Source of the DNA: a virus
Strand: one strand, 5' to 3'
IMG/VR virus record: IMGVR_UViG_3300042879_001340
Location: 1 to 38,993 of that record
Length of the DNA: 38,993 bases
Under the pieces are notes generated by a model. That model saw only the letters and a list, made by a program, of their open reading frames with translations. It searched no databases and had not been told where the DNA came from. Shown piece by piece: positions 1-7,695 of the stretch. A program made the translations under genes and the position numbers. Every line of letters starts with the position of its first letter. Position 1 is the stretch's first letter.

Positions 1-254
1 GTGAAAACGCGGGCGGCAGCCATGAACCACCGCCCGCGCGTCAGGTCACGCCCCTCATCAGCCCAGGCGATAGGTCACGAAGGTGTTGAGCGCGGTCTTG
101 CGGGTGCGGAACTGACCCGAGGCGCCACCGGCCACCGTGCCAGAGCCAACCACGGTGTGAGTCGCGTCAGGCGAGGTCACCACGAAGTTGTTGCCGCCCG
201 TGTTGATCACGGCCCAGTCGAACGCATCGTTCACCAGGAACTGCGAGGCGAGTT
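1..254. repeat. Terminal direct repeat, left copy (circular overlap)
   Basis: These 254 bases recur at 38740-38993 with a single difference (A at 127, G at 38866). The repeat starts between two virion genes and ends inside the 201-aa gene, which is complete here and cut off at the right end. A functional terminal repeat usually does not break a gene this way, so the simplest reading is assembly overlap of a circular or headful-permuted genome. The difference changes GGT to GGC, both glycine (residue 179), so it may be real strain variation. Confidence 0.93.
4..38 (-). terminator. Possible terminator after the coat-adjacent gene
   Basis: A 9-bp perfect stem (8-16 with 30-38, CGCGGGCGG/CCGCCCGCG) lies just past the stop codon at 58 of the leftward 201-aa gene and is followed on the minus strand by four T residues. 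The T run is short, so termination may be partial; leftward genes continue across the circular junction. The same hairpin appears in the right-hand copy at 38743-38777. Confidence 0.5.
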
Positions 255-663
255 CCACCGTGCCGCCGACATCGAGCGTGGCGGTGGTCAGAGCGCCCGT
301 GGTCGAGGTCACGATGCCGCTCAGGCACAGCGCAGCGGTCAGCGTGCCCGTGGCGTTCAGCACGCCGGGGGCGACCTGCACCGGGGCCAGCAGGCGCTGC
401 TGCTGCACGACGGGGGCCGCGCCCACCTCGTACAGCACCTGGACGCCGCCAGAGGCTTCGATCACGATTTCTGCGCCAGAGGCGTAGGGGCCGAACACGG
501 TCTGACCGTTGTTGACCACACCCAGCGGGCCGGACTGCGTGGGGTAGTTCGGGAAGCCCAGCAGGCGCGAGACGCTGCACGAGCCCTGCGAGAAGACGGC
601 GATGGACTCGCCGGCCGGGACGGTCACCTGGACGGTGCCAAACGGGAGGAGAAGGGACGACAT
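58..663 (-). CDS. Coat-adjacent virion protein of unknown function, 201 aa
   Basis: The protein is rich in Gly, Ala, Val, Thr and Ser, has almost no predicted helix, no signal peptide and no membrane segment, which fits a beta-rich structural protein. The C-terminus (about residues 170-201) carries a Gly-rich turn and a basic patch before FVTYRLG. The ATG at 663 has a good ribosome site (AAAGGA, 8-9 nt upstream). It follows the coat gene by 61 bp in the same direction, so a head decoration or other abundant capsid-associated role is a reasonable inference, but I recognise no family motif. It is interrupted in the right terminal copy only because the sequence ends there. Confidence 0.85.
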   Translation of the reverse strand: MSSLLLPFGTVQVTVPAGESIAVFSQGSCSVSRLLGFPNYPTQSGPLGVVNNGQTVFGPYASGAEIVIEASGGVQVLYEVGAAPVVQQQRLLAPVQVAPGVLNATGTLTAALCLSGIVTSTTGALTTATLDVGGTVELASQFLVNDAFDWAVINTGGNNFVVTSPDATHTVVGSGTVAGGASGQFRTRKTALNTFVTYRLG

Positions 664-694
664 GATCGGATTCCTTTGCAGTGATCTGTGCGAT

Positions 695-718
695 GCGGGC
701 CGGTGTTACCCGGCCCGC
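695..718 (-). promoter_or_regulatory. Strong hairpin between coat gene and next gene
   Basis: A perfect 9-bp GC stem (GCGGGCCGG 695-703 with CCGGCCCGC 710-718, 6-nt loop) begins 7 bp past the coat stop codon. There is no T run, so it is not a standard intrinsic terminator. A role in protecting the 3' end of the coat message or in partial attenuation is inference. Confidence 0.5.
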
Positions 719-724
719 CGCTCA

Positions 725-1999
725 TCAGGGTTGCGAGAACATGATGATGCCGGACATCTCCGGCTGCTTGTTCACGACTCCGTAGAGCGTGTCGAGGCGA
801 TACAGCGTCTTCATCGTCTTGATGTCGTACTGCTTCGTCATCACCAGTTCGATGCCCTGGTCCGTCGAGGCACGCATCACCGCAGCGCCGGCATCGCTCG
901 GCACCGCATAGCGGCCCGGCAGGATTTCGATGGCGTCCTTTTGCCAGAAGGGGTTCATCGCGCCGGCCGCCGTGTTCAGGAACACCACCGGAGCGGTGGC
1001 GCTGGTCGTCGGGATGACGCAGTTCTGGTACTGCAGTTCGGCGTCCGAGCCACCCTGCGCCGAGATGATCGGCGGGCTGATGACCATCGTCGTCAGGCTC
1101 GGCACCGCGATGACGCGGAAGGTCTTCAGGATGCCGGTGGACTGCTTCGTGATCAAGTGGACCTGGAACACATTGCCAATGGTGAACGCATCGCCAGGCT
1201 GGACGTTCGCGGTCGAGTTGACCGTGATCGTCTGGTAGCGGTTGTCCACGTTGGACACCTCGCCCGTGGCGGCCACCGAGGTCGCCTTCGGCACCCAGAA
1301 GTTGCCAGCGGCCGGCAGCGTGGACACCTGGATGCCGGCGCCGCCAGCGGCAGCAGCCTTGCGCAGGCTGTAGTCCAGCTTGTAGGTGTCGAACGAAGCC
1401 ATGCGGCCGACGAAGGCCCGACGCAGCGCGTTGTCGCTGATCTCGTTGCCGAACGAGCGGGACGCCTTGCTCAGGTCGCTGGCCATGCCGTTGTAGTCGC
1501 GGGTGCTCAGGGCGAGGTTGCGGTCCATGTCGGGCACGCCACGCTCGTTGAACACCGCTTCGACCTCGGCCACATCGTCGAAGCCCGACGCGGCGGCCAG
1601 GCGCTTGACGAACGCCGTGCCCTGCAGCGCGGCCACGTTCATCACCGCGACGTTGATGTCGGAGGCGAGCTTCTGCTTGGCGGCGTCACCCAGACGGCCT
1701 TCCTGCAGCGCATCGCGCAGTTCGGTGGCGGTCATCGACCACGGCACCGAGCGGCTGAAACCGATGGTCGCCGGCACGGTCAGCTGGGTGTAGTCGTCGA
1801 AGTTGGTCGTCATGTCGGTGCCGCTGTAGGACACCGAGATGTAGGGCTGCGGACGCCAGATGACGTTGTTGGTCCGCTCCATCATCGTCTGATCCGTGTT
1901 GTACACGGCGACGTTGCGGGAAAGCACGAGCGCGTCCTGGAAGCCTTCGAGGAGGTTCTCGAAAGCGATGCGCTCTTCCTTGGAGAAATTGTTGGCCAC
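725..1999 (-). CDS. Major capsid (coat) protein, P22 gp5-like
   Basis: Forms the icosahedral shell. At 424 aa it is close to P22 gp5 (430 aa), and it shares the family pattern: a helical N-arm, NNVIW followed by a short beta segment near residue 45, an ELRDAL stretch near 90, and a long helix with KLASDINVAVMNVAALQG near 110-125 matching the spine helix of P22 coat. The position after scaffold and portal is the P22 order. The start is GTG at 1999, supported by AGGAG eight bases upstream; no ATG fits better. A candidate promoter lies in the 167-bp gap upstream (2143-2170), which would allow high coat expression independent of the terminase genes. Assignment rests on order, size and motif pattern. 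Confidence 0.93.
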   Translation of the reverse strand: MANNFSKEERIAFENLLEGFQDALVLSRNVAVYNTDQTMMERTNNVIWRPQPYISVSYSGTDMTTNFDDYTQLTVPATIGFSRSVPWSMTATELRDALQEGRLGDAAKQKLASDINVAVMNVAALQGTAFVKRLAAASGFDDVAEVEAVFNERGVPDMDRNLALSTRDYNGMASDLSKASRSFGNEISDNALRRAFVGRMASFDTYKLDYSLRKAAAAGGAGIQVSTLPAAGNFWVPKATSVAATGEVSNVDNRYQTITVNSTANVQPGDAFTIGNVFQVHLITKQSTGILKTFRVIAVPSLTTMVISPPIISAQGGSDAELQYQNCVIPTTSATAPVVFLNTAAGAMNPFWQKDAIEILPGRYAVPSDAGAAVMRASTDQGIELVMTKQYDIKTMKTLYRLDTLYGVVNKQPEMSGIIMFSQP

Positions 2000-2142
2000 G
2001 GTGTGGGCTCCTGATCGGAATGAGTGAACGATTGCCGCTGCTGCGGCGCCTGCTTACTCACCCCGTCAAGAGTCGGGCGGCCACTCGTGATCTGGTCGCT
2101 ACTGCCACTTGAGGGCTGGCGAAACCCGGTGCGATTGGGCCG

Positions 2143-2170
2143 AATGTACCACACTCAGCCGGTTCGTCAA
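2143..2170 (-). promoter_or_regulatory. Candidate sigma70-type promoter for the coat gene
   Basis: On the minus strand TTGACG (2170-2165) is followed after 16 bp by TACATT (2148-2143). The -35 box overlaps the scaffold stop codon. The predicted start would give a leader of about 135 nt before the coat GTG. The 167-bp gap 2000-2166 otherwise contains no convincing gene. Confidence 0.4.
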
Positions 2171-3087
2171 GCCCTCGCCTGCGCCTTCGCCGCCAACTGC
2201 CGCTTGTACGCCACGACCTTCGTCATGTCGCCCGTGCGCGCCGCCTCCTCACGCAGGCGCTCCAGCGTCGAATCTGACCCGCCGCTGACAGGCGCGGTGC
2301 CTGCCGGCAGGACGCGCTCGGGCGCGGGTGCCTTGGTTCGCGGGGTGACTTTCAACTGTGCCTCCAGTTTGGCGACGGCGAATGCGAACTTCACCGGGTC
2401 GGTGAGGGCGGCCAGTTCCTTGGCCTTCTTCGGGTTCTTGCCCAGCGCGTAGACGACGAGTGCGGGGTTCTCGGCACCTTGCAGCACGACGCCCTGCTGG
2501 GTGACGTTCAGCGTCTCCATGACCGTGTGCTCGGCCTCGTCGTAGTCGCGCACCTTGAGGTCGGCCTTGGCCTTGCCGTACCCATCGAGCTTGGCCTGCC
2601 ACGCCTTCTGCGCTTCCTCGGCCTGCTTCTGCGCCTCGCGCTCGGCCTTGTCGGCTGCGGCCTTCTGGGCGTACCACGACTCCAGCGCCGTCTCGTAGCG
2701 GTCGGTGTCGTAGTCGTGGTCTTCGAGTTTGGGCTTGGGGCCGACCGGCTTCGGGCCTACCGGCGCGGCTTGCTCCCTGGCCTCGTACTCGCGCACCTTG
2801 CGCTGCAGTTCGCGGTGCTGCTTGCGCAGGTCGCGCACCCACTCAGGGGCGGCGCGTTCCTCGTCCTCGGCTGGCGGCGCATCGTCTCCGATGCTGACCG
2901 TCACCTCGTCGGGTTCGGGTGCGGCGGCTGCAGGGGCATCAGCCTGGGGAGACGGGTCAGGCGTGTCTGGTGCGCCCTGAGCCGCCGCAACCTGTTCGCC
3001 CTCGTCTGCCTCGGGCGTGGTGTCCTCGTTGCCCTCATGCACCTCTTGCGTGCCATCGGGCTGCGTCACTTCGATCCTGATTCCCAT
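2167..3087 (-). CDS. Scaffolding protein, P22 gp8-like by position
   Basis: A 306-aa, highly charged, low-complexity protein. Residues 1-85 are acidic and rich in Pro/Ala/Asp/Glu; residues about 95-185 are a continuous charged helix or coiled coil (runs such as QKQAEEAQKAWQ); the C-terminal 90 residues are basic, ending QLAAKAQARA. A long helical body with a basic C-terminal coat-binding segment is what P22 and phi29 scaffolds show. It lies between portal and coat, the P22 order. The reading frame extends upstream, but ATG 3087 has AGAGGGAAG before it and the upstream part reads like out-of-frame shadow, so I start there. Confidence 0.85.
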   Translation of the reverse strand: MGIRIEVTQPDGTQEVHEGNEDTTPEADEGEQVAAAQGAPDTPDPSPQADAPAAAAPEPDEVTVSIGDDAPPAEDEERAAPEWVRDLRKQHRELQRKVREYEAREQAAPVGPKPVGPKPKLEDHDYDTDRYETALESWYAQKAAADKAEREAQKQAEEAQKAWQAKLDGYGKAKADLKVRDYDEAEHTVMETLNVTQQGVVLQGAENPALVVYALGKNPKKAKELAALTDPVKFAFAVAKLEAQLKVTPRTKAPAPERVLPAGTAPVSGGSDSTLERLREEAARTGDMTKVVAYKRQLAAKAQARA

Positions 3088-3145
3088 CCGTCTTCCCTCT
3101 CGGCTGATGCGGTCAGCCGGCAACCGTTCGGCACCGTGCCGATTC

Positions 3146-5191
3146 TTACAGCACCGGCCTGGGCGGCGTGACGGGCGGCTGCTGCGCCGCGAGCGTGTCC
3201 ATGACCGCGAGCGTGTCCTTGACCTGGGTGCTGTCAATCTTGGCCAGCGTCTCCAGCGTCTTGGCCTGCGTCAGTTCGCTCTCCGCGCCCGTCTTCACCA
3301 CGTCTGCGCGGGCCTTGGCCGCCTTGGCCAGCGCCTCCTCGGCCGCGGCCTGGAGCAGCGTGTTGTTCGGGTCTTGCTCCTGCGACGCGGCTTGCAGGCG
3401 CTCCATGTCCTTCTCTTCGGGCTCCAGCGCGCCCATGTCCACCAGCTTGCGCCGGAAGTATTCGCGCGTCTGTTCCAGCCCCTCACCCTCCATGTTGAGG
3501 ATGACCATCGCCTGCAGCACCGATTGCGTCTGCGGGTCTTGGGTGATGGCGATCAGGTTGGTCAGCGACTGCACGATGGACTCGCGCTGGCTGCGGAACG
3601 ACGGCCCGATCTCGACGGCGAGGTCAAATTCGGCCTCGCTCAAGTCGTTTTCGTACTCCAGTTCGCCCTCGTCGCTCACCATCGGCTTCATCAGTTCGAT
3701 GGAGCCAACCTCGTTCTGCGACCCGAGGCCCTTCATCTTGCGTCCCGGCTCGACGTAGGTTTCCTTGGCCATCGACAGCCACACCTCGCCGCAGCGGCGC
3801 TTGGCCTTGGCGTAGTTCGAGACGTAGATGAACGACTGCATGTCCAGGCGCTGCTGGACCATCTGCACGGCCTTGCCGCTGACGTTGGCAACGATCTTGT
3901 CGCCCTGCTCCTGGTTGCCCAGAACGTCCTTGATGTCCTGGTCGGTGATCTGCAGCAGCGCCGCCATCGCGGGCGGCAGGTTCGGGCTCTTGGTGTACGC
4001 CACCGGCCCCGCGACCTGCGTGGAGCCGTCCGGGCCGCTGATCGGGTTGATCAACAGGTACGGGTAGTTGCGCAGGTTGTCGTCCTGCCACATCACTTGG
4101 TGGCCGGCGACCTGCTCGGGCGTCAGGATGGGCTTCTCGACGCTCGACAGAGCGGCGATCTCGGCCATCTTGGACAGCTGCATGTTCTTGAGCCGCTGCG
4201 CGTCCTTGGCCAGGCGCACATGGCCGCAGCACCGCTCCACGTTGTCCACGAACCACCGCTTGCCGTAGACCGGGATGATCGGGATGTGCTTGCCGACGAT
4301 GTAGCCCGAGTCCTCCAGCACCTTCGCGCCGCTAAGGACGTACTTGTGGACCTTGCGCACCTTGATGCGCTTCTGACGCACCTCGACGCTGCCGATGGCG
4401 GTCAGTTCGGCCAGCTTCTCGTCGTCGAGTTCGCTGTCCCGGTAGCGCTCCTCCTCGCCGTCCAGGCTCCTGAAGACGCGCACGGTGTCGGGCACCATCT
4501 CGACGCAGTAGTATTCCGCGACGTACACCACGTCGGGCGTCAGCCAGTCGAACTCGTACTGGTGGATCTCCTTCGGCCACGAGGCCGGGTCGTCTCCCCA
4601 CTCGGCCTTGTACGCCTCGCGGGTCATGCTGGTCAGCACGAAGCACTTCGTCGCGTCGGCCTTGTCCTGGCGCTTGGCCTGGAGGTCGAAGAAGACGCTG
4701 GAGTCGGCGTCGAAGATCGGCTCGATCCTGACGCGCTGCTTCTCGTCTTCGTCGTCTTCCTCGTTCTCGTAGACCGTGCGCAGCCGGAACGCTCCGAAAC
4801 CGCCGCCCACCGCCTCCTCGAAGGCGTTGTCGTAGGCCTCCTCGGCGTTGCTGTCCTGCTCGTCGGCTCGGAACAACTGGTCGCAGGCATCGGCCAGGCT
4901 GTCGTACTCCTTGCCCTCCTTGGACACGAAGTCCACGGTGACGCGGTTCGACCGGTACTCGGAAAAGATGCGCTGGACGGCCAACGCGATCTTGTTGACC
5001 TCCAACTTCGGCTTGTTCTCGAACTGCGCGCCCAGCGGTCCTTCCCACTGGGCGCCTGCGATGCTGTAGAACCGACGGTCCTGCAGGCACTGCAGCCGCT
5101 CATCGCGCAGGGCCGACTGGATGTTGTCGAACTCGCGCATCGCCTCCTGGTGTACGTCGGCCAGTCGTTGCTGAGTGGTTGGTCGGGCCAT
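3146..5191 (-). CDS. Portal protein, P22 gp1-like
   Basis: Twelve copies form the portal ring at one vertex, through which DNA is packaged and ejected. The 681-aa length compares with 725 aa in P22 gp1. Characteristic early stretches are the QWEG near residue 47, NKIALAVQRIFSEYRSNR near 66-84, and an acidic loop (ENEEDDEDEK) near 145-155 in the wing. The C-terminal 80 residues form an Ala/Leu-rich helix (QAAAEEALAKAAKARADV) resembling the P22 barrel helix but shorter. ATG 5191 has GAGGT upstream and lies 8 bp after the large terminase stop, so the two are probably co-translated. No other function fits size and position. Confidence 0.94.
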   Translation of the reverse strand: MARPTTQQRLADVHQEAMREFDNIQSALRDERLQCLQDRRFYSIAGAQWEGPLGAQFENKPKLEVNKIALAVQRIFSEYRSNRVTVDFVSKEGKEYDSLADACDQLFRADEQDSNAEEAYDNAFEEAVGGGFGAFRLRTVYENEEDDEDEKQRVRIEPIFDADSSVFFDLQAKRQDKADATKCFVLTSMTREAYKAEWGDDPASWPKEIHQYEFDWLTPDVVYVAEYYCVEMVPDTVRVFRSLDGEEERYRDSELDDEKLAELTAIGSVEVRQKRIKVRKVHKYVLSGAKVLEDSGYIVGKHIPIIPVYGKRWFVDNVERCCGHVRLAKDAQRLKNMQLSKMAEIAALSSVEKPILTPEQVAGHQVMWQDDNLRNYPYLLINPISGPDGSTQVAGPVAYTKSPNLPPAMAALLQITDQDIKDVLGNQEQGDKIVANVSGKAVQMVQQRLDMQSFIYVSNYAKAKRRCGEVWLSMAKETYVEPGRKMKGLGSQNEVGSIELMKPMVSDEGELEYENDLSEAEFDLAVEIGPSFRSQRESIVQSLTNLIAITQDPQTQSVLQAMVILNMEGEGLEQTREYFRRKLVDMGALEPEEKDMERLQAASQEQDPNNTLLQAAAEEALAKAAKARADVVKTGAESELTQAKTLETLAKIDSTQVKDTLAVMDTLAAQQPPVTPPRPVL

Positions 5192-5199
5192 GATGTACC

Positions 5200-6732
5200 T
5201 CAGTGGCCGGCAGCGGACCAGTGGTGGCGGGTCGGCAGCGCGGTGAACTTCGAGACGGTGCCGAAGAAGGCGCTGCCGACGTCGCTGCTCACCGGGAACG
5301 CGAACGTCACGGCGATGGCGTCTGCGGCGTCAGGGGACGCCAGCCCACGGGCCTTCATGTCCTTCTTCGACTCCAGAAAGATCTTGCCCGACGAGTCGGG
5401 CTTGGTGCGCGGGCCGGTCAGGTCGTCTCGAAGCTGTTTGTCCTGTGGCAGGCTGGCGGTCTTGAGCCAGTCCTTGAGCGCGCCCCATAGCTCCGCGCGC
5501 CTGTTGCCCCACATGACGGGCTTCGTGGACTTCCAGCCGAAGTTCACGCCGCGCACCTTATACCGCTGTTCGGTCAGACGGTCAAGGATGCCGTACCCCA
5601 GTCCACCCTCGTCGATCATCGTCAGCGCCGGCCGGAACTCCTCGATGGCCTGGATGACGTGCCCGACGACCGTCATGGTGTCGTCGCCGCGGTAGCGCCG
5701 CAGCGCGATCAGGTTGCGCCCCTGACGGATGGCGATGACCGTGCTGTCCGCGCCCGAGCGCGCCGGGTCCACGCCGATGACGATGGGCGCGCTCTGGTCG
5801 CGCCACGGCTCTCTGGCCATCGCCTCGGCCGCCAGGCTCTGGGGGATGAACTGGTCGTCGTCCGTGGTGGGAAACTGCCCGTAGACCTCGATCCTGGCCT
5901 GCGGGCTGTCCTCGCCGTACTCCGCGATGATCTGCTCGTAGACCGCCTTGTCGGTGTCCTCCACCGTGCGCGAGTCGATCTGCTGCGTCGTCCAGAAATC
6001 CCGCTTGGCGTGGAAGCATTCGTAGAAGTACCCCTGCGCCCGCCGCGGGTTGCTGAACGCCAGCCAGAAGCGGTTGGGCGTGTTCTCCGTCCAAAAGCCC
6101 TGGCTAACGTCCCATATAACGTCCGGTATGCCGCTGGCCTCGTCAAAGATCAGCAGCACGCCGTCTGCGTTGTGCAGGCCCGCGTAGGCGTCCGGGTTCT
6201 CTTCCGACCACAACCGCCCCTCCGCGCCCCAGTACCGCGTGCCCTTGCGTAGATCGCGCTCCACGATTTCGCTCAACCACTTGGCCGGGGTGATCCGCGT
6301 GGCGCTGATCTCCCACCAGTGGCTGCTGATGAGCATCGCCAGCCACTTGGTGATTTCGGCCCAAGTGATCGAGCGTAGCTGCGCCTCGCTGTTGGCGCTG
6401 ATTAGCACACTCGCGCCTATTCGCGTGGTGAGCATCCACAGCACCAGCCACGACACCAGCGCCGACTTGCCGATGCCCCGGCCCGAGGCGATGGCCATGC
6501 GCAGCACCTCATACGCAGCCGCGTAGTCGTTGCGCGCGATGTGGTCGCGGATGTCGCGCAGCACCTTGCGCTGCCAGGCACGCGGGCCTTTGTACTTGGC
6601 CAGCGGCGTGCCGGCTTCCCCCCAAGGGAAGACGAACAGGACGAACTTCTCAGGATCGTTGGCTATCTCGGGCGACCAGAGCTTGGCCATCAGGCTCTGC
6701 TCTTGGGCCGCTGAAAAGCGTGGCTCTTGCAT
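5200..6732 (-). CDS. Terminase large subunit (packaging ATPase and nuclease)
   Basis: Pumps DNA into the procapsid and cuts it. The ATPase domain shows Walker A at about 83-91 (SGRGIGKSA), Walker B LLIFDEAS at 193-200 and a coupling motif FSNPRR at 226-231. The RNase H-fold nuclease domain has its acidic residues in VIGVDPARSG (D322), TMIDEGG (D374) and SPDAADA (D468/D471). The length, 510 aa, is normal. ATG 6732 has GGAG seven bases upstream; a second ATG at 6690 has no such site. The start overlaps the small terminase gene by 83 bp, suggesting coupled translation. All catalytic positions appear intact. Confidence 0.96.
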   Translation of the reverse strand: MQEPRFSAAQEQSLMAKLWSPEIANDPEKFVLFVFPWGEAGTPLAKYKGPRAWQRKVLRDIRDHIARNDYAAAYEVLRMAIASGRGIGKSALVSWLVLWMLTTRIGASVLISANSEAQLRSITWAEITKWLAMLISSHWWEISATRITPAKWLSEIVERDLRKGTRYWGAEGRLWSEENPDAYAGLHNADGVLLIFDEASGIPDVIWDVSQGFWTENTPNRFWLAFSNPRRAQGYFYECFHAKRDFWTTQQIDSRTVEDTDKAVYEQIIAEYGEDSPQARIEVYGQFPTTDDDQFIPQSLAAEAMAREPWRDQSAPIVIGVDPARSGADSTVIAIRQGRNLIALRRYRGDDTMTVVGHVIQAIEEFRPALTMIDEGGLGYGILDRLTEQRYKVRGVNFGWKSTKPVMWGNRRAELWGALKDWLKTASLPQDKQLRDDLTGPRTKPDSSGKIFLESKKDMKARGLASPDAADAIAVTFAFPVSSDVGSAFFGTVSKFTALPTRHHWSAAGH

Positions 6733-7132
6733 CCTGCGTCTCCAGTTCGATCACTTCACTCACGCGCCGCTGCGCGGCTTCCAGCGCCGCCGTGATGCTG
6801 ATCTGCTGCGCCACGTCGATCTGCACCTGCTGCTTGGCCACCCAGCCGTGGGCGTGCTTGAGGATTTCCAGCGCCGCCTTGGCGTCGCCCATCTCGGCCG
6901 CCTCGTGCAACTTCTTGGACAGGGCCATCTCGCCGTCCGCGCGCCCTTTCTGCTCGGCCAGGTCGGCAATCGGGTCCAGTTCGCGCAAGCGCCGGTACTC
7001 GGCCGGCAGCAGCCCGCTTGCCAGCGCCAGTGCGTCCCCCTTGAGCCCTAGCCGCGCAGCGTCGTAGATGCGGTTCAGCACCGCCTCAGTCGCGCGCACA
7101 TCTCGGGTCGTGAGCGGCAAGCTCTTGAACAT
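6650..7132 (-). CDS. Probable terminase small subunit
   Basis: A 160-aa helical protein directly upstream of and overlapping the large terminase. Residues about 16-50 (NRIYDAARLGLKGDALALASGL, then AEYRRLREL) read as a helix-turn-helix DNA-binding region of the kind used by small terminases to recognise the packaging site. Residues 60-125 are helical with heptad-like spacing suitable for ring assembly; the C-terminus is polar. The frame is open far upstream, but that part is Gly/Arg-rich shadow over repeat DNA. The ATG at 7132 has no Shine-Dalgarno, and a TATACT box sits 8 bp before it, so the message may be leaderless. Confidence 0.85.
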   Translation of the reverse strand: MFKSLPLTTRDVRATEAVLNRIYDAARLGLKGDALALASGLLPAEYRRLRELDPIADLAEQKGRADGEMALSKKLHEAAEMGDAKAALEILKHAHGWVAKQQVQIDVAQQISITAALEAAQRRVSEVIELETQDARATLFSGPRAEPDGQALVARDSQRS

Positions 7133-7140
7133 GGCCGCGG

Positions 7141-7169
7141 AGTATACGGCAATGGAATGTCGTTTGCAC
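7141..7169 (-). promoter_or_regulatory. Candidate late promoter before small terminase
   Basis: On the minus strand TATACT (7146-7141) lies 17 bp after GTGCAA (7169-7164), a weak -35. Only 8 bp separate the -10 box from the ATG at 7132, so transcription would begin at or next to the start codon. An A/T-rich block (7171-7191) just upstream could act as an UP-like element. Confidence 0.45.
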
Positions 7170-7266
7170 TTGCAAAAAATAAAAAATTGCTTGTGGCACC
7201 TCCGTTTTTGACACCTGCCCCAGCCGCGTCGATGGGTACCCCCGGGCCCCCCACCCCCGCCAGCTG

Positions 7267-7475
7267 CTAGGCAGCCTAGGCGATCTAGGCTACCGGCTGG
7301 CAGCCGGTAGCCCCCATCTAGGCAGCCTAGGCGCTCTAGGCTATGCATATCGGGGTCGGCCACCCCCTTTCCTGGTGCTAGGCGCTCTAGGCTATCGGGC
7401 CGGGTGCGCCTAACCCGCATACTGGGGGCTGCAGGCGCGGGTGCGAGGGGGCTCGGGGCTATAGGCTATATAGGC
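7267..7475. repeat. Clustered 9-bp CTAGGCNNN repeats (iteron-like array)
   Basis: CTAGGC occurs in tandem at 9-bp spacing: 7267, 7276, 7285; then 7318, 7327, 7336; then 7378, 7387. Corresponding elements are 51 bp apart between clusters (7276-7327-7378; 7285-7336-7387). A fourth, degenerate pair with TAGGC at 7462 and 7471 keeps the 9-bp spacing. CTAG occurs 14 times between 7267 and 7643. Regular short repeats next to an AT-rich segment are typical of binding sites for a replication initiator; the position beside the small terminase gene also allows a packaging-recognition site. No protein coding is convincing here. Confidence 0.85.
7291..7309. repeat. Perfect palindrome inside the CTAG array
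   Basis: TACCGGCTG-G-CAGCCGGTA forms 9-bp arms around one central base and sits between the first and second CTAGGC clusters. It can be a dimeric protein-binding site; a DNA hairpin is possible but the loop is too small for a simple stem. Confidence 0.7.
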
Positions 7476-7582
7476 GACTAGACACCCAAAACAAAATCGC
7501 GCTACCCCATATTGCTCTGTTACATATTGTTACAATTTTTGTTTGGTTCAAGGGGTGATAGATAGACTACCTATATAGCCTA
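7462..7582. other. AT-rich segment between 13-bp inverted repeats (candidate origin core)
   Basis: TAGGCTATATAGG (7462-7474) recurs inverted as CCTATATAGCCTA (7570-7582), 95 bp apart. Between them lies the most AT-rich stretch of the control region (about 7484-7560), with TGTTACATATTGTTACAA containing the direct repeat TGTTACA. Together with the adjacent 9-bp repeats this looks like a DNA unwinding element plus initiator sites. Origin function is inference; a regulatory region between divergent early and late transcription is the main alternative. Confidence 0.5.
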
Positions 7583-7665
7583 GCCCCCTAGGTGGGAGGC
7601 CCCGCGTCAGAGTGCCTAGCGGCATGGCTAGAGTAGGTGCTAGAAAACCGCCCAAGACCCCGCGC

Positions 7666-7695
7666 TTTACTCGGGTAACGAGATAGGCTTACACT
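7666..7695 (+). promoter_or_regulatory. Candidate early rightward promoter
   Basis: TTTACT (7666-7671) and TACACT (7690-7695) are 18 bp apart, giving a leader of about 70 nt before the ATG at 7771. The -35 box overlaps a near-palindrome, TTACTCGGGTAA (7667-7678), which could be an operator. This would drive the small genes up to 10102. Match to consensus is moderate. Confidence 0.35.

Noticed and set aside
1882-2154. Minus-strand open frame of 90 codons across the coat start
   Set aside because: It overlaps the coat N-terminus in another frame, has no ribosome site and is low-complexity; the gap is better read as promoter and leader.
3017-5695. Long plus-strand open frame of 892 codons
   Set aside because: It runs antisense through scaffold, portal and terminase and is rich in Leu/Arg/Val/His, as expected for an antisense frame of GC-rich coding DNA. 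It has no recognised motif.
7130-7420. Longer small terminase with about 96 extra N-terminal residues
   Set aside because: The added part is coded by the repeat region and reads as Gly/Arg repeats. The ATG at 7132 with a promoter just ahead is a better start.
7624-7686. A 20-codon frame starting ATG at 7624 in the control region
   Set aside because: No ribosome site, basic random-looking peptide, and it overlaps the candidate early promoter.
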